64,000 bases of DNA, from positions 4,216,001 to 4,280,000 of the forward strand of contig NZ_LR594659.1 of NCBI RefSeq assembly GCF_901827155.1, read 5' to 3'. The DNA comes from Variovorax sp. PBL-H6 (GTDB lineage: Bacteria; Pseudomonadota; Gammaproteobacteria; Burkholderiales; Burkholderiaceae_C). Shown piece after piece: positions 45,150-54,165 of this stretch (position 1 is the stretch's first letter; every line of letters starts with the position of its first letter). Made by a program: the position numbers and the translations under genes. The notes under the pieces were generated by a model. It saw only the letters and a program-made list of their open reading frames with translations. It was not told the DNA's origin and did not search any database.

Positions 45150-46467
45150 CCGTGGTGTAGCTCCACAGCCCGGAGAAGGCTGAGCTGCACGGTACTCAGC
45201 GTGCCACTGCGGACAGCCGAGTGGGCGCAGTATCGCTCAGCGTCTGCAAGCCCTCCAACTGCATATAGCGCCGGTTGAGCGACCACTCGTCGTTCTGCTC
45301 GAGCATCATGGCGCCGACGAGCCGGGTGATCGAGGCGTCGTTGGGGAAGATGCCCACGACGTTCGTGCGACGCTTGATCTCGGCGTTCAGCCGTTCCAGA
45401 GGATTCGTGCTGTAGATCTGCGTCCAGTGCGCCCGCGGGAAGGTCATGAAGGCCAGCACATCGTTCTCCGCTTCGTCCATCAAGGTGCCGAGCTTGGGGA
45501 ACTTGTCTCGGAGCTGGTCGGCCACCGACCTCCATTGGGCTCGCGCAGCATCGGCGGAGTCCTGCACGAACACCGTGCCGATGGCGGCCGAGACCATGCG
45601 CCGCTGCGTCTTGCCGGCATGCGCCAGAGCGTTGCGCATGAAGTGCACCCGGCAACGCTGCCAGGTGGCCTTCAGGACCTTCGCAGCCGCCGCCTTGATG
45701 CCTTCGTGGCTGTCGCTGATCACGAGCTTCACACCGCGAAGACCTCGACGGTTCAGGCTGCGCAGGAACTCGGTCCAGAAGGGCTCGGCTTCCGACGCAC
45801 CGACCTTCAAACCCAGCACTTCACGCTGGCCGTCGGTATTCACGCCCACGGCCACTATCACCGCCACGCTCACGATGCGGCCGGCCTCGCGCGTCTTCAC
45901 GTAGGTGGCGTCGATCCACAGGTAGGGCCAGTCGCCCTCGATCTGCCGTCCCAGGAAGGCGTTGACGCGCTCATCGAGCTCGCCGCACAGTCGGCTGACC
46001 TGGCTCTTGGAGACGCCGCTCATGCCCAGCGACTTGACCAGGTCGTCTACCGAGCGGGTGGAGATGCCCTGAACGTAGGCTTCCTGGATGACGGCGGTGA
46101 GCGCCTTCTCGGCGGTGCGCCGAGGCTCCAGGAACTCGGGGAAGTAGCTGCCTTGGCGTAGCTTGGGGATCTTCAGTTCGACGCTGCCCGCACGGGTATC
46201 CCAGGTGCGCTCGCGGTAGCCGTTGCGGCTGTTGAGCCGTTCGGCGGGATTCTTCTCGTCGTAGGCAGCGCCGCAGCGGCCTTCGACATCGAGCTCCATC
46301 AGGCGCTGGGCCATGAACTGCACCATCTGGCGCAGGACGTCGACATCAGCTCCCTTCTCGGCGAGCTCGGCTAATGCCATAGTGGCGGTGGTCATTGTGA
46401 TTTCCTTTATGGACAGGTTTGGTGGGTCGCACCTCAAACTTATCCGGACTTCACGATGGCCACCCCC
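45150..46467 (-). mobile_element. IS256-family insertion sequence
   Basis: One transposase gene flanked by imperfect inverted ends. Reading inward, the right end runs ...GTCCGGATAAGTTTGA and the left ...GCCCGGAGAAGGCTGA, placing the tips near 45150 and 46467. I see no convincing 8-9 base target duplication, so the exact tips are uncertain or the element has recombined. It lies just beyond the decayed GntR gene. Confidence 0.7.
45196..46395 (-). CDS. IS256-family (mutator-type) transposase
   Basis: A 399-residue transposase that appears intact. The DDE residues are visible: first Asp in [16 protein letters not shown], second in [15 protein letters not shown], and Glu in [17 protein letters not shown]. 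The N-terminal half has the mutator-family phrase [15 protein letters not shown]. The ATG at 46395 is the usual start ([15 protein letters not shown]); an upstream ATG at 46437 is possible. Probably capable of moving the element and of mediating rearrangements seen around 42-46 kb. Confidence 0.93.
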   Translation of the reverse strand: MTTATMALAELAEKGADVDVLRQMVQFMAQRLMELDVEGRCGAAYDEKNPAERLNSRNGYRERTWDTRAGSVELKIPKLRQGSYFPEFLEPRRTAEKALTAVIQEAYVQGISTRSVDDLVKSLGMSGVSKSQVSRLCGELDERVNAFLGRQIEGDWPYLWIDATYVKTREAGRIVSVAVIVAVGVNTDGQREVLGLKVGASEAEPFWTEFLRSLNRRGLRGVKLVISDSHEGIKAAAAKVLKATWQRCRVHFMRNALAHAGKTQRRMVSAAIGTVFVQDSADAARAQWRSVADQLRDKFPKLGTLMDEAENDVLAFMTFPRAHWTQIYSTNPLERLNAEIKRRTNVVGIFPNDASITRLVGAMMLEQNDEWSLNRRYMQLEGLQTLSDTAPTRLSAVAR

Positions 46468-46478
46468 GAAGGGAGCGG

Positions 46479-46533
46479 TCGCTGCGCGGCAAGCCGCTCC
46501 GGGCTACGCCCTACGCGCCTTGCCGCGCAGCGA
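46479..46533. repeat. 15-base perfect inverted repeat beside the insertion sequence
   Basis: TCGCTGCGCGGCAAG (46479-46493) is exactly complementary to CTTGCCGCGCAGCGA (46519-46533) with a 25-base loop. It could act as a terminator-like hairpin or be part of mobile-element end structure. It lacks a T-tract, so Rho-independent termination is doubtful. Confidence 0.6.
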
Positions 46534-47166
46534 GTGAAAGAAGACTTACACCACTTCCCGGGACATCAACCTTCAAACTGTTGTTCACGTACCGGCAGCT
46601 GCTATCGGGCAGATCGTGGATGCAGATTATTGGATGGTGTGCAAGGTCCTGCGTGACCTCGTGAAAAAAGAGGAATGGGCGTCGCAGCCTGCGAAAATCG
46701 AGCCAGCGCCGCTTGAGTGGCCTTGCTGCTTTTCAGCCGTTTGCCATAGCGCGTTTGGGGACCGGCGCGGAAAAAATCCGCGCGGCTTTGCGCCAGCCTG
46801 CATCACTGTACCGGTGCGCAGCGCGCCACTCCGACAGACCCGTCGGGGATCCCTCAAAACCCTCTGAATCCCAGGCTGCGGAGCGGGGGGGCGGCGGCAC
46901 ACTACAGTTCGGGAATGTAACCATGAGTCATGGGTAGCACATGCCGGGCTCGTGGGCACCTCACTCGACACCGAGACTTGGAGGCGGCGGTGCTCCAACA
47001 TGGAGGTAATTCGAGACCAGCGTTCGCATGGCGTCGAGGCCCCACCCTACCGAAGAAAACCTGGGCCTGCCCTTGACGACGTCAAGGTCGCTGGAAAGTG
47101 CAGGCGGCCAACGATGCTTGCCTCGTCATACAGGTTAACCCGCCCCTCTCAATGCTCGCCACTTGC
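46534..47166. other. Intergenic gap between IS256 element and module D
   Basis: About 630 bases. Open frames on both strands lack recognisable motifs, and codon use does not look like a gene. The segment probably represents DNA displaced by the insertion sequence. Confidence 0.4.
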
Positions 47167-48051
47167 TCAGGCCGGCGGTGATCCTGTTGCGTACCGATCT
47201 TCCATGGCGTCGAATTCGTCCTTGCGCACGATCCGCTGCCGCTCTTGGAAGGATGCAATCAGGTGTGACGACTCGGAAAGAATTCCCTCGTTGCGCAAGA
47301 CCGACAGTGCTTGGATCATCCCCTGCAAAGCGGCCTGGAGCGCCGCATTGGCATACAGAACCATGCCAAATCCCAACTCCCCCAGTTCCTTGGCCGGAAG
47401 TGCTGGCGTCCTGCCTCCAATCACCATATTGGCGACCTGCGGGCATTGGAGCTCACGCGCAATTCGTGCCAGCTCATCCGGGCTTTCAGGGGCCTCTACA
47501 AAGGTCAGGTCTGCGCCCGCTGCAGCAAAGGCCGCCGCCCGCTCCAGCGCCGCATCCAAACCATGGATTGCGCGCGCGTCGGTACGCGCAATAATCAAAA
47601 AATCCCGGCTATGACGTGCATCAACGGCCGCCTTGATCTTGCCGAGCATCTCTGCGGTTTCGACGACGGCCTTGCCAGCGAAATGACCGCATTTCTTGGG
47701 CATGACTTGGTCCTCCAGCTGAATCGCATTGGCGCCGGCGCGCTCGAGCGAGCGAACCGCATGCCGCACGTTCAGCGCGTTGCCATAACCGGTATCTGCG
47801 TCCACGATGAGCGGAAGATCACATGCGTCGCGAATGACCTGCGTGTGTTGCACCATTTCCGCCAATCCGACCAATCCGATGTCCGGTACCCCAAGGTAGG
47901 TGTTGGCAACACCTGCTCCACTGATGTAGACCGCGTCGAAGCCCAGGTCTTCGATCACACGTGCGGCCAAGGCATTGGCTGCGCCGGGGACCAGCATGCC
48001 GTTGCGGGCTTCGAGGTTGTGTCTCAGCGTTGCGCCAAGGGTATCTATCAC
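47167..48051 (-). CDS. Isocitrate lyase/PEP mutase-family lyase
   Basis: 294 residues starting MIDTLGATLRHNLEARNGM. It has VDADTGYGNALNV (metal site) and QVMPKKCGHFAGK, the lyase-type catalytic loop with cysteine. It shares the general plan of the module A enzyme at 6217 but is a separate branch; the neighbouring hydratase is of MmgE/PrpD type, not LeuCD. The start overlaps the upstream crotonase stop by four bases. It is the last gene of the four-gene operon 51227 to 47167. Probable reaction: retro-aldol cleavage of a 2-hydroxy di/tricarboxylate. Confidence 0.88.
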   Translation of the reverse strand: MIDTLGATLRHNLEARNGMLVPGAANALAARVIEDLGFDAVYISGAGVANTYLGVPDIGLVGLAEMVQHTQVIRDACDLPLIVDADTGYGNALNVRHAVRSLERAGANAIQLEDQVMPKKCGHFAGKAVVETAEMLGKIKAAVDARHSRDFLIIARTDARAIHGLDAALERAAAFAAAGADLTFVEAPESPDELARIARELQCPQVANMVIGGRTPALPAKELGELGFGMVLYANAALQAALQGMIQALSVLRNEGILSESSHLIASFQERQRIVRKDEFDAMEDRYATGSPPA

Positions 48052-48749
48052 ATTGTTCTTTCCGCGATCCGCTTTGCTTCCGCGGTCGCTACTTCAAGTT
48101 GTTGCACGATTGATCGAGCCAGCCAGGCTTTGGTTGGCCCGAACGCATGCGCGGGCTGCCTCGCGAGGGCGGCCGTCCGAACTGCTGCGAAGTAATCGAG
48201 ACTGGCGCCAGTGTCCGACGAGATAGCTCCGACACGCATATCTGCGGCGGTGCTCGTCCCGTTTCCCAGAACGAGGTGGCGTGCGAGCGACGCGCCTCCT
48301 CGCCATTCCGCGATGGTCGCCGCGATTGGCGTAGGCATGCCCAGCGCGACTTCCGGAAGGGAGAATCTTGCGGCCTCATCGGCGACCAGTACATCCGCCA
48401 TGAATGCAAGCATGCAACCGGCACCGACAGCCGGGCCTTGGACGGCGACGACAAGGGGTTTGGGGAATTCCGCCATCGCTGCCAGCGTCGCACTGAGCAT
48501 CTCTCGGCGCATTTGCTGTGAAAATGCCGCAACGGGATCGAAGGCTTCGTTGAGGTCCATACCACCACAGAAGGCGCGACCTGTGCTGCACAGAAGCACC
48601 GCACCAACGCCGCCGTCTTCTCGCGCGGCGACCAGCGCGGCCTGAATACCGGCGAGCATGGCCCGGTTCAGCGCGTTGGCTGCCTGGGGTCGGTTCAATC
48701 GCAGTCTCATTACCGCGTCGCACTGGTCTGTCAGGAGAAAATCTGTCAT
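48048..48749 (-). CDS. Enoyl-CoA hydratase/isomerase-family protein
   Basis: 233 residues from MTDFLLTDQ; an earlier ATG at 48761 is possible. Oxyanion loops are STGRAFCGGMDLNEAF and VQGPAVGAGCMLAFMAD. The catalytic-region phrase FSLPEVALGMPTP retains a glutamate, unlike the copy at 36633, so hydratase activity is plausible. Translationally coupled to the lyase that follows. It implies that a CoA ester occurs in this branch, although no ligase is in this operon; the synthetase at 60173 in the sister operon could supply it. Confidence 0.87.
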   Translation of the reverse strand: MTDFLLTDQCDAVMRLRLNRPQAANALNRAMLAGIQAALVAAREDGGVGAVLLCSTGRAFCGGMDLNEAFDPVAAFSQQMRREMLSATLAAMAEFPKPLVVAVQGPAVGAGCMLAFMADVLVADEAARFSLPEVALGMPTPIAATIAEWRGGASLARHLVLGNGTSTAADMRVGAISSDTGASLDYFAAVRTAALARQPAHAFGPTKAWLARSIVQQLEVATAEAKRIAERTM

Positions 48750-48852
48750 CGCTTCAACCATGAGGGGCCCAAGCGTGCGAGCGCGGTGATTTCAGTAGAC
48801 CTCGGGTGTGATTCGTTTGCATGTCGGGTTCTGGGTGAGAGAGACCGGGGGG

Positions 48853-49821
48853 TCAGGTGGGGCGGATCTGGCCCCGTCGAATGATTTCACCGTACTTCAG
48901 CATGTCGGTGCGAAGGGTCTTCTGAAAGTCGGACGGGGTGGTTCCGACGGCCTCGATTCCCAACGCACCAAACCGCTCGCGCACCTCGGGTGCCGACAAA
49001 ATTGCATTGATGAATTTCGACAATCTCGAGGCGAGATCAGGAGGGAGAGAAGCTGGTCCGAATGCGCCCCACCAGATGGACATCTCATACCCGCTCACAC
49101 CCGATTCGTGAAGGGTGGGGACATCGGGAAGGTCGCCAGTTCGCTCGCTGCCTGTGACGGCCAGGAGAGTCAACTTTTTCGCCTTCACATGCGGCAGTGC
49201 GGCTGGGCCAGTTGCCCACATGAGTTGCACCTGGTTCCCCAAAAGATCGGTCACTGCAGGCGCGCTGCCCTTATAGGGAATGTGGACGAGACTCACGCCC
49301 GTCATTTGCTGGAAAAGTTCGCCGGCCAGGTGCGGGCCAGTACCGTTGCCAGTTGAGGCATACGCGAGCTTCCCCGGATTGGAGCGCGCGTAGCGCAGAA
49401 GGTCGTTGACGCCCGTGAATTCCAGGGACGGATGGGCCACCAGGAACAGCGAGCCCCTCCCTACAAGCGTGATCGGCGCGAGATCTGTGTCTGCCTGAAT
49501 GGGCGGCTTGTCGTACAGGGCGTTGACGATGGACAGCGTGGTGGAGTCGAGCAACAACGTGGCGCCGTCGGGTTTCGACTTGGCGACATGCGCGCCGCCG
49601 GTCATCCCGCTGGCGCCGGGCCGGTTGTCCACAATCACCGTCGCCTGCAGGTCGGAGGCAAGCCGAGAGCCGATGGCCCGCGCGATCAGGTCATTCGGTC
49701 CTCCTGGCGGATACCCGACGACGATGCGAACAAGTGGTGGCGGCCAGTCAGCACTTTGCGCGGCTCCTGCCAGCAGCGCCACGCTGCTGGCGAATGCTTC
49801 GAGTACGGTTCTTCTCTTCAT
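48853..49821 (-). CDS. Bug/TctC-family receptor
   Basis: 322 residues with a short signal (MKRRTVLEAFASSVALLAG). Loops are VVGYPPGGPNDLIAR, DNRPGASGMTGGAH, KPDGATLLLD and HIPYKGSAPAVTDL. PPGGPNDLIAR is nearly the loop of the receptor at 56987 (PPGGPNDIIAR). Both have xxWWGxFGPA late in the sequence, so they are a close pair split between the two module D operons. It overlaps the upstream PrpD stop by four bases. Confidence 0.9.
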   Translation of the reverse strand: MKRRTVLEAFASSVALLAGAAQSADWPPPLVRIVVGYPPGGPNDLIARAIGSRLASDLQATVIVDNRPGASGMTGGAHVAKSKPDGATLLLDSTTLSIVNALYDKPPIQADTDLAPITLVGRGSLFLVAHPSLEFTGVNDLLRYARSNPGKLAYASTGNGTGPHLAGELFQQMTGVSLVHIPYKGSAPAVTDLLGNQVQLMWATGPAALPHVKAKKLTLLAVTGSERTGDLPDVPTLHESGVSGYEMSIWWGAFGPASLPPDLASRLSKFINAILSAPEVRERFGALGIEAVGTTPSDFQKTLRTDMLKYGEIIRRGQIRPT

Positions 49822-51227
49822 CGCATGTCCTTGGTTGTAGTTGTTTCAGCGGGTCGTATCGTTTCGAGAAGGCAGTCCACGTTGTCCAGCCGCTCGAGAC
49901 GTTCGATGCCTCCGGCGAGCGCGACGAAACGCTCCAGCGATTTCGGAAAGCTCCAAGCGCGCGCGGACGGCGCGAGCAGCGCGACCGTTTGGCGCCATGT
50001 GTGGCCGGCAAACACTTTGCGCGGAACAACCACCGGCGCCGCGCCATCCATACGGATGCTGATTTCGTCGCCACCACCCTGACCAGATCGAATCAAGATC
50101 CGTGCAGCGACATTCGCTACCCTTGCGCTGTTCACATACCGGCGCCAGTCGCTCAGCCCCTCGGTGCCATGCACACCCAGAACGGCGCTCATGAAGCGGG
50201 CACTGGCGAGTGCTTGGTCGGGTGCCTGGAAGAGACCGCGCTCTTCCATCGCTGGCCCACGGAATCCCGGTTCCTCTGAGAACGTGATCTCGACGGCGCC
50301 CGTGCCTTGAGACGAATTGCGTTCCTCGAGCACTAGCGCCAGGGCTTGCAGCACCGGCTGTACCGCCGCTGAGCCCGGGAAGGCCTGAAGTTCAACGTCC
50401 AGAATGGACCAGCCTTCGAATCCCATTTCCGGCACCTTGCCGGTCATCGAACAGTACAGGCCCTGGCTGCCGTCCAACCCTGACTGCGCCGCCACAACGC
50501 CCTGTTCCGCCAGCAGCGCTGCGCGAATACCCGCATCTGCGGCAGTGCCGAACTGCAGCCTCCACTCAGGGGTGCCTTCCGTCCAACATTGCAACGTGCC
50601 CGATGCCACCTGCGATGCGAGTCCAATCGCGTTAGCGGTCTGCGCCACATCCAGGCCAAGCAAGCGCGCCGCCGCGGCACCTGCTGCCATAGCACCGACG
50701 ACCGCGGTCGGACGCATTCCACGCGCGGCCAGTGACTGAGCCATCGGCGCCGCGAGCCGGGTGCATACCTCGTAACCCGCAATAACGGCTTCGAGCACGC
50801 TTGCTCCTCCCGACTTTCGGGCTTGGGCGAGCGAAAGTGTCGCCGGAATGACGACCAGTCCCGGATGAGTGGCGGACAACGGATCGAAATCGTTCTGCGC
50901 GCGATAGGATCCCGACACCGCATTGAGGAATGCAATCTCCCCGGCGCCGCCGGTCATGGTCGTGCCCCAAGCCATACAAGGGCCAAACGCGGTTCCAATG
51001 GCGGCGACGCACGGCGCCACCGGGTCCGCGACCGTTCCCGTCGCCACCGCATTGCACATCGTGTAGAGCACGTGACACTTGGCCTTCTCCATGACTGCTT
51101 CCGGCAAACGGTCCAACGAAATGCCCGCAACGAAATCGGCCAGTCGGCCGAGCAATGTTGAGCTGCGACTGGGCAACCCGCTCGCGGCAGCATCAGGCGT
51201 GGTCCGAGTTGGTGAGTCGTGCAGCAT
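49818..51227 (-). CDS. MmgE/PrpD-family protein
   Basis: 469 residues. Motifs are RAQNDFDPLSATHPGLVVIP, PTAVVGAMAAGAAAARLLG, LQFGTAADAGIRAALLAEQG and LQAFPGSAAVQPVLQALAL. First gene of the four-gene minus-strand operon. Two operator-like repeats lie 58-93 bases before its start, and the divergent IclR gene begins at 51469. Together with the lyase at 47167 it gives a hydratase/lyase pair equivalent to LeuCD plus lyase in module A. The PrpF-like isomerase for this set is in the second operon, at 54166. Confidence 0.88.
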   Translation of the reverse strand: MLHDSPTRTTPDAAASGLPSRSSTLLGRLADFVAGISLDRLPEAVMEKAKCHVLYTMCNAVATGTVADPVAPCVAAIGTAFGPCMAWGTTMTGGAGEIAFLNAVSGSYRAQNDFDPLSATHPGLVVIPATLSLAQARKSGGASVLEAVIAGYEVCTRLAAPMAQSLAARGMRPTAVVGAMAAGAAAARLLGLDVAQTANAIGLASQVASGTLQCWTEGTPEWRLQFGTAADAGIRAALLAEQGVVAAQSGLDGSQGLYCSMTGKVPEMGFEGWSILDVELQAFPGSAAVQPVLQALALVLEERNSSQGTGAVEITFSEEPGFRGPAMEERGLFQAPDQALASARFMSAVLGVHGTEGLSDWRRYVNSARVANVAARILIRSGQGGGDEISIRMDGAAPVVVPRKVFAGHTWRQTVALLAPSARAWSFPKSLERFVALAGGIERLERLDNVDCLLETIRPAETTTTKDMR

Positions 51228-51284
51228 CGGGCGTCTCCTGTGGGGTTTTGTTCACAAAGTCGAGACGCTCGCTCTGTCTCCATA

Positions 51285-51320
51285 ATTCACTCTACGAATG
51301 ATCAATTCGTTTTACGAACC
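51285..51320. promoter_or_regulatory. Tandem operator-like repeats before the PrpD operon
   Basis: ATTCACTCTACGAATG (51285-51300) and ATTCGTTTTACGAACC (51305-51320) are two copies of a motif ATTCxxTxTACGAA, 20 bases apart. The same motif, ATTCGCTGTACGAATC, occurs at 62350 before the other module D operon. The overlap region also forms ACGAAT...AATTCGT. Likely binding sites of the IclR protein encoded at 51469. Confidence 0.68.
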
Positions 51321-51439
51321 ATATTGCACATCGAGGTTTCGCCCGTCAAGTGAAAGCAATGCTCTGTCGTGGCTTGTCGTCTTACCAAGGTGATCGCGTT
51401 TCTTGGATGGCCACGCCTCCTCACTAATTAAGCGGCAAA

Positions 51440-51456
51440 ATGAATCCTCAATTCAT
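51440..51456. promoter_or_regulatory. Perfect palindrome in IclR leader
   Basis: ATGAATCCTCAATTCAT has two perfect 6-base arms around five bases and ends 12 bases before the IclR start codon. It resembles the ATTCAT...ATTCAT element at 62370-62387. Probable autoregulatory site that would block its own ribosome binding region or promoter. Confidence 0.55.
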
Positions 51457-51468
51457 ACAGGAGAATCC

Positions 51469-52248
51469 ATGGAAGAAGAACGCGGTGGTGTGGTGATAGC
51501 TTTGGCGCGGGGCTTGATGATCCTGCAGTGCTTCACTGCCGAGCGAAGGGAGCTGGGACCCACCGACTTGGCGGGCATGCTGGGCCTGCCGCAGCCGACG
51601 GTTTGGCGCCTCTGCCAGACCCTCAAGAAGCTTGGATTTCTGGTGCCTGGCACTGCACAGGACAAGTTGTGCATCGGAGAGGCCGTCCTGCGACTGGGGC
51701 ATGCGGCCGCCGCTAACACGGGCGTCGTCGAATATGCGTACCCGCTGATGCGAGAACTCGCGCAGCGCTTCGGTGGCTCCGTCTCTTTGAGTTCGCGCTT
51801 CGGCGCCGACATGCTGATCGTGCAACGGGCCTCAGGTGAAGGCATTCTTCAGTTGAACCTGCAGGTCGGTTCAACGTATGAAGTGATGAATTCCGCCGCG
51901 GGCTGGGCGTACCTGTGCGGACTGTCCGTGCCGGAACGGCGCCAAGTTCTCGAAGACATCCGGATTGAACGGCCTGCGAAGTTCGCCGTCTATCGCCAGA
52001 ATTTCAAAGACGCACTTGCGCAATACGACGCTGAGGGTCACGTCATCGGCGTAGGCAAGATGCACCCCTTGGTAAACGCCGTCGGCGTGCCGGTCATTTC
52101 CGCCGACCGCAAGCGCGTGATGGCGCTGAACCTTGGAGGGGCCTCTGCGATACTGACCCGCGATATCCTCTCCGGTCCAGTCGCGGACGCCCTCAAAGAC
52201 CTCGCCAAGCGCGTCGGCTCGCGCCTCGGAGTTTCCGCAGTTCTTTAG
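51469..52248 (+). CDS. IclR-family transcriptional regulator
   Basis: 259 residues from the ATG at 51469, behind CAGGAGAATCC; earlier in-frame codons only add a poorly structured leader. The winged helix has VIALARGLMILQCF and LAGMLGLPQPTVWRLCQTL. The effector domain (about 85-255) has GGSVSLSSRFGADMLIVQRA, AGWAYLCGLS and NAVGVPVISADRKRVMALNL. It lies alone on the plus strand between two minus-strand operons whose leaders share an operator-like motif, so it is the prime candidate to control both. Confidence 0.92.
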   Translation: MEEERGGVVIALARGLMILQCFTAERRELGPTDLAGMLGLPQPTVWRLCQTLKKLGFLVPGTAQDKLCIGEAVLRLGHAAAANTGVVEYAYPLMRELAQRFGGSVSLSSRFGADMLIVQRASGEGILQLNLQVGSTYEVMNSAAGWAYLCGLSVPERRQVLEDIRIERPAKFAVYRQNFKDALAQYDAEGHVIGVGKMHPLVNAVGVPVISADRKRVMALNLGGASAILTRDILSGPVADALKDLAKRVGSRLGVSAVL

Positions 52249-52617
52249 AACCTGGCAACGTTGATGGTTTTCCACAGCGCTGAAAATCGAACTGCCTCCA
52301 GCGCACGTCCATAACCGAGTTGTCCGGCGCTTCACAGTCATGTTGGCCGAGACCACCTTGGAGACCTCCACGCCGCCGGTTTGTTGCAGCCCCAGCGTGC
52401 CGCCGCCTTCGAATAGTGACCCAGTCTCCCATCCGTTCGGGGCGATCGGCTCTTGACTGCTTGTTGCCTCCGAGGCGCTAAAACTCCTGTCGCTTGTGGC
52501 CGGTCATTGGTCAATGCGCAAGTATCGCCCGTCGCGGACATCGAGTCTCCGCCTGGGTGCTTGCCGTGCATGCCATGGTCAGCTCCGTCGTGCACGTGAA
52601 TTGCCGCCATCGCCTCT
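52249..52617. other. Convergent intergenic gap after IclR gene
   Basis: About 370 bases between the convergent ends of the IclR and thiolase-like genes. No coding region with family resemblance and no clear hairpin with T-tract. It may hold a decayed fragment, but I could not name it. Confidence 0.4.
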
Positions 52618-53763
52618 TCAGACTGAAGCGCCGAGCAGGGCAGTCGTCTGACTTGCCAGCCGTCCGCCATTGCCATGACAAAGAACCACCTGCGCACCCG
52701 GGATTTGCCGTTCACCGGCAGTCCCGCGTAGCTGACGGGTGCCTTCGATGAGAGTGAAGATGCCGTACTGCCCCGGATGGCAGCACGACAGCCCTCCACC
52801 GTTCGTATTGACCGGCAGCGTCCCGCCTGGCGCAATGCGGCCATCCTCTACGAAACGCCCGCCCTCGCCCTTGGGGCAGAAGCCCAGATCCTCCAATGCC
52901 AGAATCACGTTGATTGTGAACGCATCGTAGATCTGTAGTACGTCCACATCCTGCGGCTTCAGTCCTGCCATGGTGAAGGCCGCAGGGCCAGATTGAGTAG
53001 CCGCAGTGCGCGTGAAGTCTTCAAGTTGATCGATCTGCATATGCCAATGCGCCATACCGCCTCCAAGCAGATACGCGGGCTTTTGGGGCATATCCTTTGC
53101 ACGATCGGCTCGCACCATGACGACTGCACCGGCACCGTCCGTCACGAGGCAGCAGTCCCGTACGGTGAGCGGATCGCTGATCATCCGCGCGGACAGCACT
53201 TCATCGATTGACATCGGCTTGCGCATGAATGCTTCGGGGTTGAGGGCCGCCCACTTTCGCGCCGAAACTGCCACGGCAGCTAATTGATCGCGAGTCGTTC
53301 CGAACTCATGCATATGCCGCGCGGTAGCAAGCGCGAAGCTGGTGATTGGATGGATCGGCCGGTACGGTGCCTCGTAGTCCTGCGAACCGCCCTTGGCCTG
53401 CAGCTTGCCCAGCGCCGTTCGTTGGTTGCTGCCATAGCAAATGAGTGCGACGTTGCATAGGCCTGCCTGCAACGCCATCGCTGCGGTCAGCGCGTATCCG
53501 AGAAACGCCGAGCCGCCGATACTGGAGCTTTCCGAATAGGATGGCTTGAGTCCCAGGTACTCGCCCACGGACAGCGCCGGGTGCGAGTGGGCTGATGTGT
53601 TGCAGAAGAGGCCGTCAACATCAGTCATTCGCAAACCGGCGTCCGCGATCGCCGCGTGTGCGGCCCGGCCAAGCAGGTCCAAGGCGCTGTATCCTGGGGC
53701 CTCCCCCAGGCCAGCGACGCCAATACCTGCAATGGCGGCCGCGCCGCGCAGGGGACTTGTCAT
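52618..53763 (-). CDS. Thiolase-like (SCP2/Ltp type) protein without nucleophile cysteine
   Basis: 381 residues starting MTSPLRGAAAIAGIGVAGLG. The fold is thiolase: NTSAHSHPALSVGEYLG, then ESSSIGGSAFLGYALTAAM, where degradative thiolases carry the acylating cysteine but this protein has serine. The C-terminal pieces YDAFTINVILALEDLGF, GGLSCCHPGQYG and CHGNGG are family typical. Its start overlaps the DUF35 stop by four bases. Family knowledge: Ltp2-type thiolase-like proteins lacking the cysteine pair with DUF35 proteins to catalyse retro-aldol cleavage of beta-hydroxyacyl-CoA. By that analogy this pair may release a short CoA thioester. Confidence 0.86.
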   Translation of the reverse strand: MTSPLRGAAAIAGIGVAGLGEAPGYSALDLLGRAAHAAIADAGLRMTDVDGLFCNTSAHSHPALSVGEYLGLKPSYSESSSIGGSAFLGYALTAAMALQAGLCNVALICYGSNQRTALGKLQAKGGSQDYEAPYRPIHPITSFALATARHMHEFGTTRDQLAAVAVSARKWAALNPEAFMRKPMSIDEVLSARMISDPLTVRDCCLVTDGAGAVVMVRADRAKDMPQKPAYLLGGGMAHWHMQIDQLEDFTRTAATQSGPAAFTMAGLKPQDVDVLQIYDAFTINVILALEDLGFCPKGEGGRFVEDGRIAPGGTLPVNTNGGGLSCCHPGQYGIFTLIEGTRQLRGTAGERQIPGAQVVLCHGNGGRLASQTTALLGASV

Positions 53764-54155
53764 GCGCCCTCCGCGCGCGCGTCGAAGACGAGCACGGTGC
53801 CAGCCCCTTCGCGGGCGACCCGGGCCGACACGCGAGATCCGATGCGCACGCTCTCCGGCGCGATGCCTTCCACGCGGGTCATCATTCGCGGGCCTTCGTT
53901 CAGTTCCACGACGGCGACATTGTGGCTGCCTCCGTCCTCTGGTTTGCGACGCACCACAGTAGTGGAGTAGACCGTGGCACAGCCGCTGGGGCTTACCCAC
54001 TCTACCGCGTCACTTCCGCAGTGGCGGCACAGCACGCGCGGATAGAAAAAATGTTTGCCGCATGCCTGACAGCGCTGGATTTGGAAGACGCCTTCCGCAA
54101 GGCGCTGTCGATAAAAGGCTTCAGGACCCAGTTGGTCCGCCGCGTTGATACTCAT
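53760..54155 (-). CDS. DUF35 zinc-ribbon/OB-fold acyl-CoA-associated protein
   Basis: 131 residues starting MSINAADQLGPEAFYRQRL, with AGGA eight bases upstream. The zinc ribbon is formed by CQACGKHFFYPRVLCRHCGS (four cysteines in two CxxC pairs), followed by an OB fold (about 60-125). DUF35 proteins partner with SCP2-type thiolase-like enzymes as accessory subunits. The overlap with the thiolase-like gene supports a complex here. It follows the PrpF gene by ten bases. Confidence 0.9.
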   Translation of the reverse strand: MSINAADQLGPEAFYRQRLAEGVFQIQRCQACGKHFFYPRVLCRHCGSDAVEWVSPSGCATVYSTTVVRRKPEDGGSHNVAVVELNEGPRMMTRVEGIAPESVRIGSRVSARVAREGAGTVLVFDARAEGA

Positions 54156-54165
54156 CAAATGATCC

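Noticed and set aside
45150..46467. Target-site duplication around the IS256 element
   Set aside because: I compared the bases outside both inferred tips and found no matching 8-9 base direct repeat.
46627..47001. A 124-codon open frame on the minus strand after the IS256 element
   Set aside because: Composition is Arg/Pro/Ser-rich with no motif, no ribosome binding site and no partner genes.
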